Made by a program: the position numbers and the translations under genes. From contig OY783218.1 of assembly GCA_963678705.1 (NCBI GenBank), positions 4,536,152 to 4,600,151 on the forward strand: 64,000 nt of DNA. Reading direction: 5' to 3'. This stretch comes from Panorpa germanica (Eukaryota; Arthropoda; Insecta; Mecoptera; Panorpidae). Below are positions 48,346 to 59,625 of this stretch, in pieces. Under the pieces are notes generated by a model, which was not told the DNA's origin, did not search any database, and saw only the letters and a program-made list of their open reading frames with translations. Numbering within the stretch: position 1 is the first letter of the stretch; the number at the start of each line of letters is the position of its first letter.

Positions 48346-48840
48346 AACTGTCTTTATTTACTTAACCTGTAGCAATAAGTATATTTTTCATTAGTAGCAT
48401 ATTCTCTCACTATCGTATAGTAAACAAACATGAAGCCACTGCCAAAATAGCAAAAGATCTTCAGTGATTCAACATCAGAAGTGGGCCAATGTGATATAAA
48501 TTAAATATTAAAAATTAATAAGTGTAAATGTAACTCATAAGCATATGTCCTGCCTGCATCCCAACCATTCGTCATACTATAGATATAGAATTTCACCGAC
48601 ACGTCCAAACACGTCTGCTCCTCCGGCAATCCTCTGCAGGGTACTTTACTACCCTAGTTCTGGCCCCGGTCCGGCCCGGCACACCGGATTGTGGTTTCCC
48701 GTTTCGATGTGGTTTTCGAAATGTTTGGTTTACTCAGAATGTTTGCACAGTGCAGCAGTGATTGGCCGAGTTCAATTAGCGAAATGACCAGTTGAGTGTT
48801 ATTTAGTCAAATACAACTGAATCCCAAAATAACCAAACGT
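48346..48840. other. Noncoding stretch with a GC-rich island at 48545-48790
   Basis: The island at 48545-48790 is far GC-richer than its flanks and contains GGCCCCGGTCCGGCCCGGC. An 80-codon plus-strand frame spans it without a recognised domain. It may be a fragment of a GC-rich mobile element or of an unrecognised exon. I cannot decide. Confidence 0.35.
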
Positions 48841-48926
48841 TACATATATTAGGTAAAATCGTTAACGTAATAGGTAACTTCCGTTATGTTAGATGAACGT
48901 TAGGTAGACGTAACTGTGTTTAGCGA
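48841..48926. mobile_element. Family F2 repeat, solo right end
   Basis: It ends AGACGTAACTGTGTTTAGCG, a perfect inverted match to the F2 terminus, preceded by F2-like GTTATGTTAGATGAACGTTA. No left end was found. Confidence 0.5.
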
Positions 48927-48960
48927 GTAATATTTGAAGTAAGTTTGTATAATCTGCTAG

Positions 48961-49599
48961 AATGGGCTTGTGTCCTCATTTTTTAGTGATCGATTTTTCA
49001 ATTGTTGATCCAAATTGATGTTAATAAATGTGTATTGGTGTGTCTATTTTATTAAATATCTAAAAATTGATAAAGATATAGCAATTAAAAGTTTGAATTG
49101 TAGTTTTAGCGCTAGAAATGGCCGGCCATATTTGTATGACGTGAAATGCATTTTAACGTCAGTTATTTGTTGAGTAGGTCAGTGCTGTGGTAATGTTCTG
49201 TAGCTGTTGGTAGTCAAATAATCAAGTCAAGTCAAAGAATAATAAGTTTTTCTTTTATTTAACCCTGCTAAGGCAGACATAATATTGAAATTTGATTGTT
49301 CCTTGAAATAGCTGTAAATAATATTTGATATTTTGATATATAAATACATATAGCAGAGATTTATGAGCTGTAAGGTTGGTAACCTTACACAAGGATTGTG
49401 ATGTCACATGCACTTGGAATGTGTACAACGTTGAATCCCTTTAATAATTAAAGAGACAAAATGACTTTTTCAATTGTTAATATCTCTTAACATATAAGGA
49501 GTTATTAAAAAATAATTGAACATTTGAGGTTCTAATACCCCACTTTATCAATATATAGTACACTTTTATAGAAATTAAGACATAGGACACAAGCCCATT
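48961..49599. mobile_element. MITE, family F1, copy 2 (longest)
   Basis: The left end is AATGGGCTTGTGTCCTCATT and the inverted right end is AATGGGCTTGTGTCCTATGT. The orientation is opposite to copies 1 and 4. At 639 bp it contains both internal blocks that are each missing from one of those copies, so it is the best approximation of the ancestral element. Noncoding. Confidence 0.85.
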
Positions 49600-49679
49600 T
49601 CACATCTTTATCACGTTTAGGGAATGCAAATTCCTCATTATGTAATATAGTAGATCATCAGTAATCCGCAAGTTTATAT

Positions 49680-50180
49680 TAATATTGCAGTAGGTAATGG
49701 GGAATAGTAGAAGAGAAATTATGCAGCATATGCGAGAAGCAAGAGGAAAAATTAGAACACATTAAGTATAAGCTTTTAGGAGATATTGCAAGGAAAGAGT
49801 AGTAGGAAACTTGCCATGATCCTAATGATTAGTTTATTTTATTCATTTGTTGATATTATTGACACTGATACTCTTTAACAAATTTTTGTAAGTAAATAAA
49901 GAAACATTCAAGTATAAAACCTTCCAATGTTGAACGATTCGTGCAGCAGTGTATGACATGTGGATCAAGTGTGTAGTGGGGGTAGAAAAATCACTTTTGA
50001 CGCTGGTCAAAAGACCAACAACATCCCGAAGTTCTTCTAATAGGAATGTTGGACGTTGTCAGAGGGAGTCTTGAGGAAGAGCAGAAAGTGGATAGATGGT
50101 GGAAGTAAGACGGAGTCAGTGAAGGAAGTTAGGAAAGAAGATGAACTTTGAAAAGGAAGATGAGAATTTTAAAAATTTGT
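49680..50180 (+). pseudogene. Decayed LINE ORF2 C-terminal fragment
   Basis: One frame reads Cys-Glu-Lys-Gln-Glu-Glu-Lys-Leu-Glu-His-Ile-Lys at about 49733-49768, typical of the C-terminal zinc-knuckle region of insect LINE ORF2 proteins. Further on, near 50056-50100, a frame with Ser-Glu-Gly and Arg-Lys-Trp-Ile-Asp resembles the following region seen at 59290-59480. Frameshifts and stops abound. Homology is by eye and the limits are approximate. Confidence 0.4.
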
Positions 50181-51894
50181 AAAGTAAATGTAAAATCTAA
50201 ATGCTGTTGTAAGGCCGTAAAAATACAATACATAATAATACTGTTCGGTAATCCGAAGGCCACATACCTGACTGGGATTAGCGACAATCGATTAATTACG
50301 TGACAAGCAATAGGGGAAAGAGGTCCACAAATTATGATAAGATGTGACTAAAACATAATAAATAATAAATTGGCAACGACAGTGCTGGAGGAAGGAGGGT
50401 CAGTATAAGATAAAATTTGTGTGATTGTAATTTATGGAGATGGCCTTATGTTTTATTATTATTTATTGTTAATTGTGTGTGCCTTTCGGCTTTACAATCT
50501 ACCGTATTCTATTTCTTATTACATTTCATTCCTATCTTAACAATTCAACCTTAAAACTAAACTTACTAATTTTATTTAAAACTAATTATTTTCTTAAAAC
50601 TAGACTTTATTTATTTATTAAAACTAAAAAAAAAAAAATTATTCTAGACTTTTAGTACTTCCAAAAAGTGCTTTCTGCTTCTTCTTCTCTTGGCCCTCTC
50701 TCTTCATGTTCCCCATGCAAACTAGATAACGAGCTGGACCAGATAACTGGATTTTCTATATGGACGACGGTCACTTCGCAGACAATTAAATTTACATTAT
50801 TCTAGACCTTTTTATCTCCAAACGTACTTTCTGCTTCTTCTTCTCTTGACCCTCTTCCTTCATTTTCCCTAGTCTTCCTTCTGTACTGATCTATTCCCTA
50901 GTCTATTTGAGATGGCCTTATGTTATTTTTTTGTTTTATTTCAAAAATCTCAAAATTACTGTATAAATTTAGATAGGCTAGATTCGCAAAAGCTACATAA
51001 TCTTAAATACATATATTATGCAATGAATGGTTTAGTAATTTGATCCACCATAGGTCCCAATTACATCAATTAAATAATTCCAACACGACACTTAGTTTGA
51101 GAGGCTGCGTTCGTATATATAATGATTATCATAACATTTGTATCAATATGGTTAACATTTGTGACTGAGTCAATCAGCTGTACGACCTCTCCCTCGTCCC
51201 CTTCCTACCCCCTTGTAACCAACCCTTTCGGTGGTGATACAGTTCACAGATGAGTCCATGAAGATGAAGGCAACTGGACCATTTAACGTACTGGTTTAAT
51301 ACATATGTTGTTTGTTTGTTTGTATATTTGTACATGTATGTGTGTGCGTACTCGAATGTTTGTACTAAACTGTTCGTAGTGTACTGCTGGGAAATACAAC
51401 AATATTATTAATATTATTGTTGAAACTGAATAATTAATTCGTGCAATTATTCCTGCTTGTTTGGACTGTTTAATAATAAAGCCATTTATATTATTAGTTA
51501 ATTAATCAAAATACATATTATATTTCTGGGTAAATATATAAATATATGTATGTACATATATACTAGCGTTTACCCCTGTTTTATATATATGACATAAATT
51601 CATTTAAGTAATTTGTAATTTTATTTCAAATATTTGAAAGCTGGAATATAATTTTATTTCTTTAACAAAATTAAAAATAATTCAATTATTAAAAATATAT
51701 CAATGCGGTATTTGATTAACTTTTTGCGAAAATTCGGATTTCTTAAATACGATTTGTAAATTAGGTACCAAATTTAGCATACATACCAAATTTCAATTTT
51801 CTAGCATAATTTTTACTAATCAGATACTCAATTTTTACTCATTTCTTTTTGTGAAGAACATAATAGGTTTTTCTGATATTAAAAAGTTACTTTC
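50181..51894. other. Noncoding stretch with a local duplication
   Basis: No gene. The segment 50638-50712 (TTATTCTAGACTTTT through CTTCTTCTTCTCTTGGCCCT) recurs diverged at 50796-50872 (ATTATTCTAGACCTTTT through CTTCTTCTTCTCTTGACCCT), a direct duplication about 157 bp apart. The rest is AT-rich. Confidence 0.5.
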
Positions 51895-52155
51895 TACATA
51901 AAAAAACACTAACATAACATTAGATATTACGTGTACATTCATATATGCTTCATAATGTGAAAATAATATCCTTTGTATATATATTAAATATACATGAAGT
52001 GAATAATCATGACAGTATATACTATGCACATGCAGCAATGTTTAAGTATGTACATACCTTTGGCATACAGTGTAGGTTTTACATCACAACAGCATACAAC
52101 ATGGGATATGTAATATATATGAATGTATATACCTTGAATATAGTATGTATGTACA
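51895..52155 (-). repeat. Family F8 repeat, copy 2 (inverted)
   Basis: Reverse complement of 20390-20655 with moderate divergence; the landmarks are ACATTAGATATTACGTGTAC and TGTGAAAATAATATCC. Confidence 0.65.
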
Positions 52156-52434
52156 CATCATGAAACTTAAGAATAATTTTAAGGACAAATAAAGTTTCTT
52201 TAACTAATCTTCTTCTTCGTTCTTCTTTAAATATTATTAGATCTCACTTAAATAAAATTTTATACAAATTTGAGATAACTGGTTCAGTTAATTTCAGTTT
52301 TAAGGTTCACGATTAAGGGCACCAAATTAAATATATAAGTGCAATGGATTTGTATGTTCGAATTTTGCTGAACAAAAAATATGTGATTAGATATTAAAAA
52401 ATCTATACAGTTCAATGGTTTTTTTTTTAAATAT
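52156..52434. other. AT-rich noncoding stretch
   Basis: No gene or repeat recognised. Confidence 0.5.
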
Positions 52435-52740
52435 TCATTTCAATACATCAACTTTCGACGATTATTAGCACTTAAAACAATATAAGCATATACAAAACAT
52501 AATTTACAACTTATAGATGCGAGTATGAGTACTCAAAATAAAGAGATTAAATTAGTTTTATTGATAAAGTCAATAAGGTTTTTGAGAGTTTCTCTGCTTT
52601 CAAATATCTGCTTATAGTCCTAAGGCATATTATAGTTTTATCTGTGTGATGAGTTCTTGGAGAATTAAAGAATAATATGCTTTACTGTTAGTGTGCTGTT
52701 ACATTGTTAACATATTGGTTGTGGTTCTCTAGATCAATGT
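52435..52740 (-). repeat. Family F5 repeat, uninterrupted copy (empty Harbinger site)
   Basis: Inverted relative of 47634-48345 without the F4 insertion. The unfilled site is at about 52461-52470 (ATTATTAGCA, inverted TGCTAATAAT). Confidence 0.65.
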
Positions 52741-52775
52741 TTTATTTAGACTAACTCCTTCACGAGGCATATATA

Positions 52776-53150
52776 CCCAGTAAACATTTTGGAGTAAATT
52801 CTACTTAATTTTTATTACGTATCATGAATTTTTTGTCTGGAACGTGTTCGTTTTCTATTCAGTCGTTCAAAGGAAAGGTCCTTTTTATGAGCTACAGACA
52901 TTGCAACGACGGTTCACTGCTGAATTAAAAGCGGAGTAGGTTTATGATTTATGACCGGATAATAAAAATATACCCATGTGGGAAAGAAACAGAAATACTT
53001 AATGAATGATGTTGGAAAAAGAAAGAATATTATTATGAAAAACTAACACAAAATCTGTGACAGGTAGAGAACTTGTAAAGCGTTAGAATAGAATTGTACG
53101 AGTGACTCGAACTTCACCAAATAGGACACTTCACCAAATTGTTTACTGGG
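52776..53150. mobile_element. MITE, family F3, copy 2
   Basis: The left end is CCCAGTAAACATTTTGGAGT and the inverted right end is CCCAGTAAACAATTTGGTGA. It is 375 bp, longer than the other two copies, with about 110 bp of extra interior at about 52970-53090. TA is adjacent at both ends, a possible 2-bp duplication. Confidence 0.75.
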
Positions 53151-53984
53151 TAACTAGCTCTTCAAATGTCTAAACTTTATCTATCCCTATGCACATGCCA
53201 CTGCCACTGCCACTGGCCGCCACTCCACCTCAGTGGTTGGCTTAAAACAATGAAACAATGATAGCTGATAGAGAATTGATAACACAGTGAATTTAACTCC
53301 ACTTCCCTTCTCCTCTTTATCTCCTCATCACTTCATCACCTCATCTCATCGTCGCACGTTTAACCAACAACTCCTGTTTACTCTCAACACTAGACCCTAT
53401 GGCCTATTCCCTATTCCAATACACGAAATATCTATTCGATCACTAAACCACCCTAGTTATTAGAATATATCAAGTGCTTACTGTATTGAAGGATGTTTCC
53501 AAATATTATTTATATTGACTTCGATGTATGCTATATTCTCACAAAATCTGCTACAAATTGAAGCAAGAAAAATATTGAGAAATGTAGTATTTTCTAACTA
53601 GGTTTAAAAATGGCCTAATTTTATTGTTGGACTATGTAAGTCGTTTTATTATGTTATTATACAGGTTCGATACTTACCAGGAGTCGGCTAAGTATGGTTA
53701 ATCCACAAAACAACGAAACAATGAAGCCTTAAGTCATATACAAATATAATAATCTGTACTTTCAGTGCAATGCAATGAGAAACGGATTAGTCTTTTATAG
53801 ACATTTTCATTAATTTTAACTACTGTCTATTATTTTGGTGTTTTATCTTTATTTACTGTAAAGATATAATACATACTTTTACTATTTATAATTATATTCA
53901 ATAAATATCACACGAAGATGAAGAGTTATGGAGTAAATAGAAATCGATAAAAGTGTGATATACAATAAAATGGAATAAAGTGGA
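53151..53984. other. Noncoding stretch
   Basis: No gene. A short (CCACTG)n run lies near 53197-53215. The rest is AT-rich. Confidence 0.5.
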
Positions 53985-54335
53985 CCTATTGGCAAAAAGC
54001 TATAAGATAAAAAAGCAAAAAGATATGGGACGATTCGGAGAAAGGAAGGAAATATTTTAAATTACACTCTTCAGTGTGTGGACGTCGTTGGTGGTGGAAA
54101 GTCGCGAGACTGTGGATGGACCATACCAGGGCATTGGTGCATCTTAGAAGAAACCACTTTGTGCAGGAAGATGCAGGACGTGTAATTGAAGTGGGGTAGC
54201 CGATCCGGAGCATTTAATTTTCCAATGCAGAAAACGCAAACGTGCAGAACTTTATATAGAGTTACTGCAGAGAACGGATTGGCGTTGCCAACGAATGTTG
54301 CACTGTGGTCCTCGGAAGCCCGGTAAATTATTAAT
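53985..54335 (+). pseudogene. Decayed LINE ORF2 3' fragment (RNase H end and zinc knuckle)
   Basis: Across shifting plus frames the segment reads like the end of an insect LINE ORF2. There is Asp-Leu-Leu-Ala-Lys near the start, as at the end of RNase H, then His-Thr-Arg-Ala-Leu-Val-His-Leu, then Ala-Asp-Pro-Glu-His-Leu-Ile-Phe-Gln-Cys followed by basic residues, the usual knuckle and tail. Stops and frameshifts break it. It is GC-richer than, and distinct in sequence from, the full-length element at 40967-46731, so it derives from another lineage, probably R1 or jockey type (inference). Confidence 0.6.
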
Positions 54336-54999
54336 AAAAAAATTCTATTTAAATATTCAATCGTTAAATTAAATTTTGTACAGTATATTTTTCTTTATTC
54401 TCTGCAAAATACCTGTTTTAATCGTTTGCATTTCTCGTGGAAAAACTTTTAAATCAGCAGAATGAGTGTACGCGTGTATTTCTAATGCATTTTTGCTTTT
54501 GACTGATGCATTTCTTTAACCAATTCTTTTTACAGTATAATTGAATTTATAGTAGTTGAAATTATAATGAGATAAAGAAAACTTATAACAATCAGTTTAG
54601 TTTTTATAAATTAATTTTCGAGTTCGGCAGTATTATAAAATGAAATTCGATACTTAAATTTAGTGAGATATGGTTTTATATGAATGAAATATTTTTCAAG
54701 TGTTTTTTGTATTAGTAATACATGAATTATAAATTCGCATACTTGAAAATATTAACCCTTTCATAGAAACACGTGCTGAACGTATTTTTTTGTATTGTTT
54801 TAGAAAAAAGATAATCACAAAATGTGAGTAATATAACATAATGTAAAATATGATTCGAAAACATGAAACATGTACAGTACTTATAGAATACGAAGTACCG
54901 GAATACGGGAGACAGTGGCGTACTAGAGTGATTAAAACAAAGATGTAGAGCCCTTAATTCCAAGCACAATATTTCGTGGGACCTAAAATTTAGGGCAAC
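54336..54999. other. AT-rich noncoding stretch
   Basis: No gene. An 80-codon minus-strand frame (54727-54969) shows no domain. Confidence 0.5.
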
Positions 55000-55135
55000 A
55001 CAGATGACGGATTGTCTCGCAAGAGACCAGCCATAAATTACGTCACACGGGAAAGAGGGGGCCTAGATATAGAGAAGGAGAGGGAGTGTCTGAAGCGGTA
55101 TGATATCATATGTAGCATAAAATATATAATTATGG
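55000..55135. repeat. Family F12 element end
   Basis: Contains GACCAGCCATAAATTACGTC (about 55027-55046) and, further in, TCTGAAGCGGTATGATATCA. Both motifs recur at 62560-62765, the first in inverted orientation, which suggests the terminal inverted repeat of a DNA transposon family. Confidence 0.45.
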
Positions 55136-55287
55136 CAACTTTGGAAATCAGGCAACATTGAAGCTACACGTTTTTGGAGCCCCCAAAACTATGCATAGGC
55201 AACAACAAATGATTAAATTAGTAAATGATAAATTTGGTGCACCTATAAAATTGTATCACAGGTTACAGCCTGCCTGGCATTCCACAT

Positions 55288-55540
55288 CCCAGTAAACAAT
55301 TTGGTGAAGTATCCCGTTTTGTGACGTTTCTATCATGATTGCACTTCAATTATAGTTCGCATCAACTTTATCTTCATTTGTATTCCAACAGGTACAGTGG
55401 TTTCGCCATTTGTAGCCAATAAAATAGACATTTCATATGAACGACTGTGAAAAACTGAACTGTAAATTAACTCTTTCACGACAAAAAAATTATACGCATC
55501 TTCAATATGATGGCAAAGTGACTCCAAAATGTTTAATGGG
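55288..55540. mobile_element. MITE, family F3, copy 3 (inverted)
   Basis: The left end is CCCAGTAAACAATTTGGTGA and the inverted right end is CCCATTAAACATTTTGGAGT. At 253 bp it is nearly collinear, in inverted orientation, with copy 1 at 17637-17898 (TGCACTTCAATTATAGTTCG, AACTTTATCTTCATTTGTAT). Confidence 0.75.
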
Positions 55541-56720
55541 TTGCACTGTACCGTCCTTGATGAAATCCCGTCAACTTACGACATCGCCCGAGTGCGGTAT
55601 ACCATATGCTTGATACGAATATACATCCTGGAGTAAACTTAAGTAAATTTTAAGCAAACAATAACTGTTTTTCAAGTTGTTACAATTCAATTTTCTAAAA
55701 TTTAAGACTATTATTGATTATTTCCGTTATTGTTACCAACACAAGTTAACTGTCAATAAAGTTCAGATATCGCACTGCAGAGGAAACCTTTTCCAATTAC
55801 AATTCTAGTTATATCTACATACCCTTATATCTCAGTATTTTACATCACCCCCCTCCTCCCCCCTCACTCACTCCTCACAGCTAACCAACACGGATGAACA
55901 CGGATCCATCGCTTCGTTAGCAGCGTTATCTTCGCGTCCAGATCGCGTTATAATGCACTTTCTATTGTTTTCAGGTTATTGTTGTTATTGTCACATAGCT
56001 CATCTATTACCTGTTCGGCGTTCGATGTTCAATACACCCCCTCCCCTCCGCCATACCCGCTACCACCACACACACACACCCTTAATAGAAAACGCAGACC
56101 GTGTATATCTAGTTGACTCGAACTAGGAACAAGCTGCACCAAACCATAACACTTTGAAATATAACTGGTGTACATCGAGACAATGCTCGATAAATTTAAC
56201 GTATACGTAGACGTAATGTATAATGAATGTTGAGACAATCTAGGATAAAGGAATATTGCATCCATTACCCACTTCTGAGTTATGTAAAATTTAGATTCGT
56301 CTAGATTCGATTTACATCTACTAGAAGTATATGAAATAAAAGCTACAGGAGTTATGCAATTTTTTTGTGTTTATCTTTTTGCTTTTTCGTTTATAACTCG
56401 AGAACCTTTTGATAGAAAAGAAAACTGTTAGTCCAGATCGTTGTAAAATGACATTTTACGAACCTTTCTAATACATTGTTTCTTTGTAGCTATAGAATTT
56501 AATAAGATACAGTGATTTTTCTTATAAATAATTGCTGTTTCTCAGTAATCTTTGTATGAACATTAGTTTAAAAACGTGCATCTCTATTCGAATACGTTGA
56601 TTTAGATATATTAGAAATATATGGGTTAAAAGCTACAGGAGTTTTTTGTTTTAAATTCAACCACATGTTATAGCTTATTCTCTGCATAGAACTTCGTCGT
56701 CTGCGCAGTTTGGGTAGCCT
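55541..56720. other. Noncoding stretch with an internal duplication
   Basis: No gene. The block ending AAAAGCTACAGGAGTT occurs at about 56297-56355 and again, diverged, at 56581-56645. C-rich tracts lie near 55848-55862 and 56036-56050, and a short (CA)n near 56066-56081. Confidence 0.5.
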
Positions 56721-57135
56721 AATGGGCTTGTGTACTCATTTTGTATGAGTTGATTTAAATTGATGTTAATAAATGTATATTTTTATTTCATTAAATATCT
56801 AAATGTTGAAGAAGATAAAGCAATTAAAAATTTGAATTGTAGTTTTAGGGCTACAGATATCGGTCATATTTATGACGTAACATGTCTGCACTATCTCTTT
56901 CACGCTCTGTTGTACCAAAGAGATAGCAACTTAGCGAACGTGACCTAACATGTCTTGGAATGTTCTATAGCGTTGAATCCCTTTAATAATTAAAACATTA
57001 CTTTTTTAATTGTTAATATCTCCTAGCATTTAAGTGGTTATTAAATAATAATTGAACATTTGAGGTTCTAGCAACCAACTTTATCAATATTTAGTACAGT
57101 TTTATAGAAATTAAGTCATAGGACACAAGCCCATT
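56721..57135. mobile_element. MITE, family F1, copy 3 (internally deleted)
   Basis: The left end is AATGGGCTTGTGTACTCATT and the inverted right end is AATGGGCTTGTGTCCTATGA. At 415 bp it is the shortest F1 copy and lacks much of the interior. TA lies at both sides of ATGGGC...GCCCAT, but other copies do not keep this, so it is not proof of a TA duplication. It abuts the mariner remnant. Confidence 0.8.
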
Positions 57136-57430
57136 ACAAAACAGACCAAGAAATTGAGCCGCTTTATAATTAGATGTTGTTGAGAAAGCTCCGACGGTCT
57201 CACGAACTTTTTCGGTAATTTCTTTAGTGAGATCATCATTGTGTGCTGAAGACCTATCACGCTTCTGTTCATCATGAATGTTAGTTCTTCTATCTTCACA
57301 CAATCCGTTCCAATCATGTACAGCACCTTCACTTATAATGTTTGGAACATATACAGCAGATAATTCATGATACATTTTTGCTGCTGGTAGATCTTTAGCT
57401 CAAAGAAATCTTATTTCATCGCACACCTCA
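57135..57430 (-). pseudogene. Mariner-like transposase N-terminal fragment
   Basis: On the minus strand the frame reads Cys-Asp-Glu-Ile-Arg-Phe-Leu, a stop, then Ala-Lys through His-Glu-Leu-Ser-Ala-Val-Tyr, Glu-Gly-Ala-Val-His-Asp-Trp, Arg-Thr-Asn-Ile-His-Asp-Glu-Gln, and Asn-Asp-Asp-Leu followed by Glu-Lys-Val-Arg-Glu. This order matches the paired helix-turn-helix DNA-binding part of arthropod mariner transposases (recognised from family knowledge). The catalytic domain is absent and there is an in-frame stop. The start-to-stop piece at 57091-57375 runs on into the adjacent F1 element, which may have truncated it. Confidence 0.7.
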
Positions 57431-59080
57431 CATTTATTACAACAGTCATTTTGTGAGGTTTACTAAATAGTTAGTGTTATTAACTATCTGTATATTTGGA
57501 TATCTGTTCTTAATTTAGAGTTCAAGTTAACGTCAGCTGTGAAGGTGATACCCTTCCTACAAATTGACCAAATCAAATAAATCGCCATCATAAATAATTT
57601 TATAAAAACATGTTACCGCTATAAAATACGTAAAACAGTGAAATACCGATTTAATTTGATAACAATTCACATTGTTATTCAGTTGAAAACATTCCGATTA
57701 TCGACTACAACCAATAAATGACATAAAATACGGATAAAATGCATCATTTACTCCAATATTTTCCGTTTAACGATTCCCATTGACTTTGGCGCAGTCCGTT
57801 GCGTTGGACGACTAAATAACTGGTTGGACAATCACGTATAGCAAATGAATGAGATCCAGAGTGTCGTAGTAGTTGTATATATACATAATAGTGTATAATC
57901 AGTACCAGATCTACGATTTTTTGTAATACATTTTTAAGAGTAAATATACAGATACCCCGCTTCACTCCTCTTCCATGTTTGAATGATAAATGTGATGCGG
58001 TCGGTGAAGCTAATAGACGCTTACCATTAATAAGTGTTTGTAGTGTGTAAAAAAGTTTTCGTATAGGGGTATTTCTAGTTAAGCCACTGCATAAGAAAAA
58101 GGGTTGTATCGACGCCATCGTTTTTACTATATCATATTCTTTTCAATGAAATTGTTTTTGGGATAGATACATCTCCATCAAGCACATAAGCACGGCTGTC
58201 CCGATCCCGGGGTTTCTCAGCTCTCCTGTTTAGACTACAGGAATCAGTTATTGCTTTTTATTTAAGTTTTCGGGTTTCCTATCCGTTTTACAAACTAATG
58301 CAAGACGGCACTCCGTACTCCGCAGTCGACACCGTACCTCCCAACTCTAGGTTCAATGTTTCTCAAGTGATCCATCACCAAACTGTCAGGATTCTATTGT
58401 TGTTCTCAACTGGGACTTTACAATCTGTATATTACACATATAAATTGCATTATATGTATTATATTTGGTCTATTCTATTCACTGTAGTCTACTGTATTAC
58501 GAATATTGCTTCCAACTTCCCGTTGTAACTCTTATTATTCCCATAAAGCTGTCCCTTTGTTCCTGCAGGAATAAGACTGACTAATCACCAATGTTTACTG
58601 ATTATTTAAATTTTGTCACCCTCAATTCACAATTATTATTCAAATTATTATTTAAACATAATGCATTTATAATTTCATTATTCAACTGCGTCTAAATATT
58701 TAATTGGTTCTTCTTAGTGAGATTCTCCTCCAAAATTTTGAGATTATTAGAACTTACTTTCAAATGAAAGTTAGCGAATGAATTATCTTTATCGTAGAAC
58801 GATACAAGCAGCAATGTTTCAATTGGTAGAAGAAACAGACACACAACTTGTCACAAAAATGTATATCTTTCACTTTTTTGTCTCAAGGCAGCGTCCAGCC
58901 TTAGTTTAAAGAATGGAGTGATAAGATAAGATGGATGTTGTTATAAGAAAAATATTTTGAGTATCCTAAGTTACTTCTTCTTCTTAATCAATAAAATTCA
59001 GTAAGGTTTGTTTTTAATTTTATGTATTATTTAATTTGGAATATAAATATAGAATTATGAATGTAGAATAACAAAAATAT
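57431..59080. other. Noncoding stretch
   Basis: A 124-codon minus-strand frame (57744-58118) and a 76-codon plus-strand frame (58298-58528) lie in slightly less AT-rich DNA. Neither shows a domain, so neither is called. No repeat recognised. Confidence 0.4.
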
Positions 59081-59224
59081 AATGTTTTGTAATTGATGTT
59101 GTCTTGTATATTATTTTATTTTTATTTTTTTTGCCATTTAGCACTACATTCTTGTGCCCTCATTTATTTACATGTCATTGTAATTAATTCAATTTTGATT
59201 CTTATTATATCTAAATATTCTCAT

Positions 59225-59625
59225 TCCTTCCAAAAGAAAAAAAAATATGATTATAAAAATAAAAACAAAACTGCTACTGCTTCGCTCCTCCTGCTACTCT
59301 CCCTCCTGTTTGTACTCTGCCATTCCTTCTCTTTCCTCGTTCCTTTTCTCTATCTCCGCCATCCACCTCTTTCCTTCACTGCCTCCCTTCAATAACTGCC
59401 CAATATTCTTTTCGCTTATTACCTTTTTCTCACATGAAAACTTAATGTGCTCTAATGTTTCTAACTCCGTTCCGCACACCCTGCCACTCTTTTCTCGCTA
59501 TTTGCCCAGTATCTGTTGCCTTTCTCCTCGTTTCCCAATCTGAATCTGGCAATCCTTCTCATGTTTTTTGTGTCTTTTTCTCTTAAGTATTGTGGTGATG
59601 TTGTCTTATTCACAGCTGGAAACTA
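59225..59625 (-). pseudogene. Decayed LINE ORF2 C-terminal fragment
   Basis: Minus-strand frames give Arg-Ile-Ala-Arg-Phe-Arg-Leu-Gly-Asn-Glu-Glu and Tyr-Trp-Ala, then after a frameshift Cys-Arg-Val-Cys-Gly-Thr-Glu-Leu-Glu-Thr-Leu-Glu-His-Ile-Lys, the C-terminal knuckle block widespread in insect R1/jockey-like LINEs. After the 59294 stop an A-rich tail-like region follows towards 59225. A second, similar 3' end lies at 60690-61000. The lineage differs from the full-length element. Confidence 0.65.

Noticed and set aside
57744-58118. 124-codon minus-strand frame
   Set aside because: No recognisable family or gene structure; cannot be distinguished from chance.
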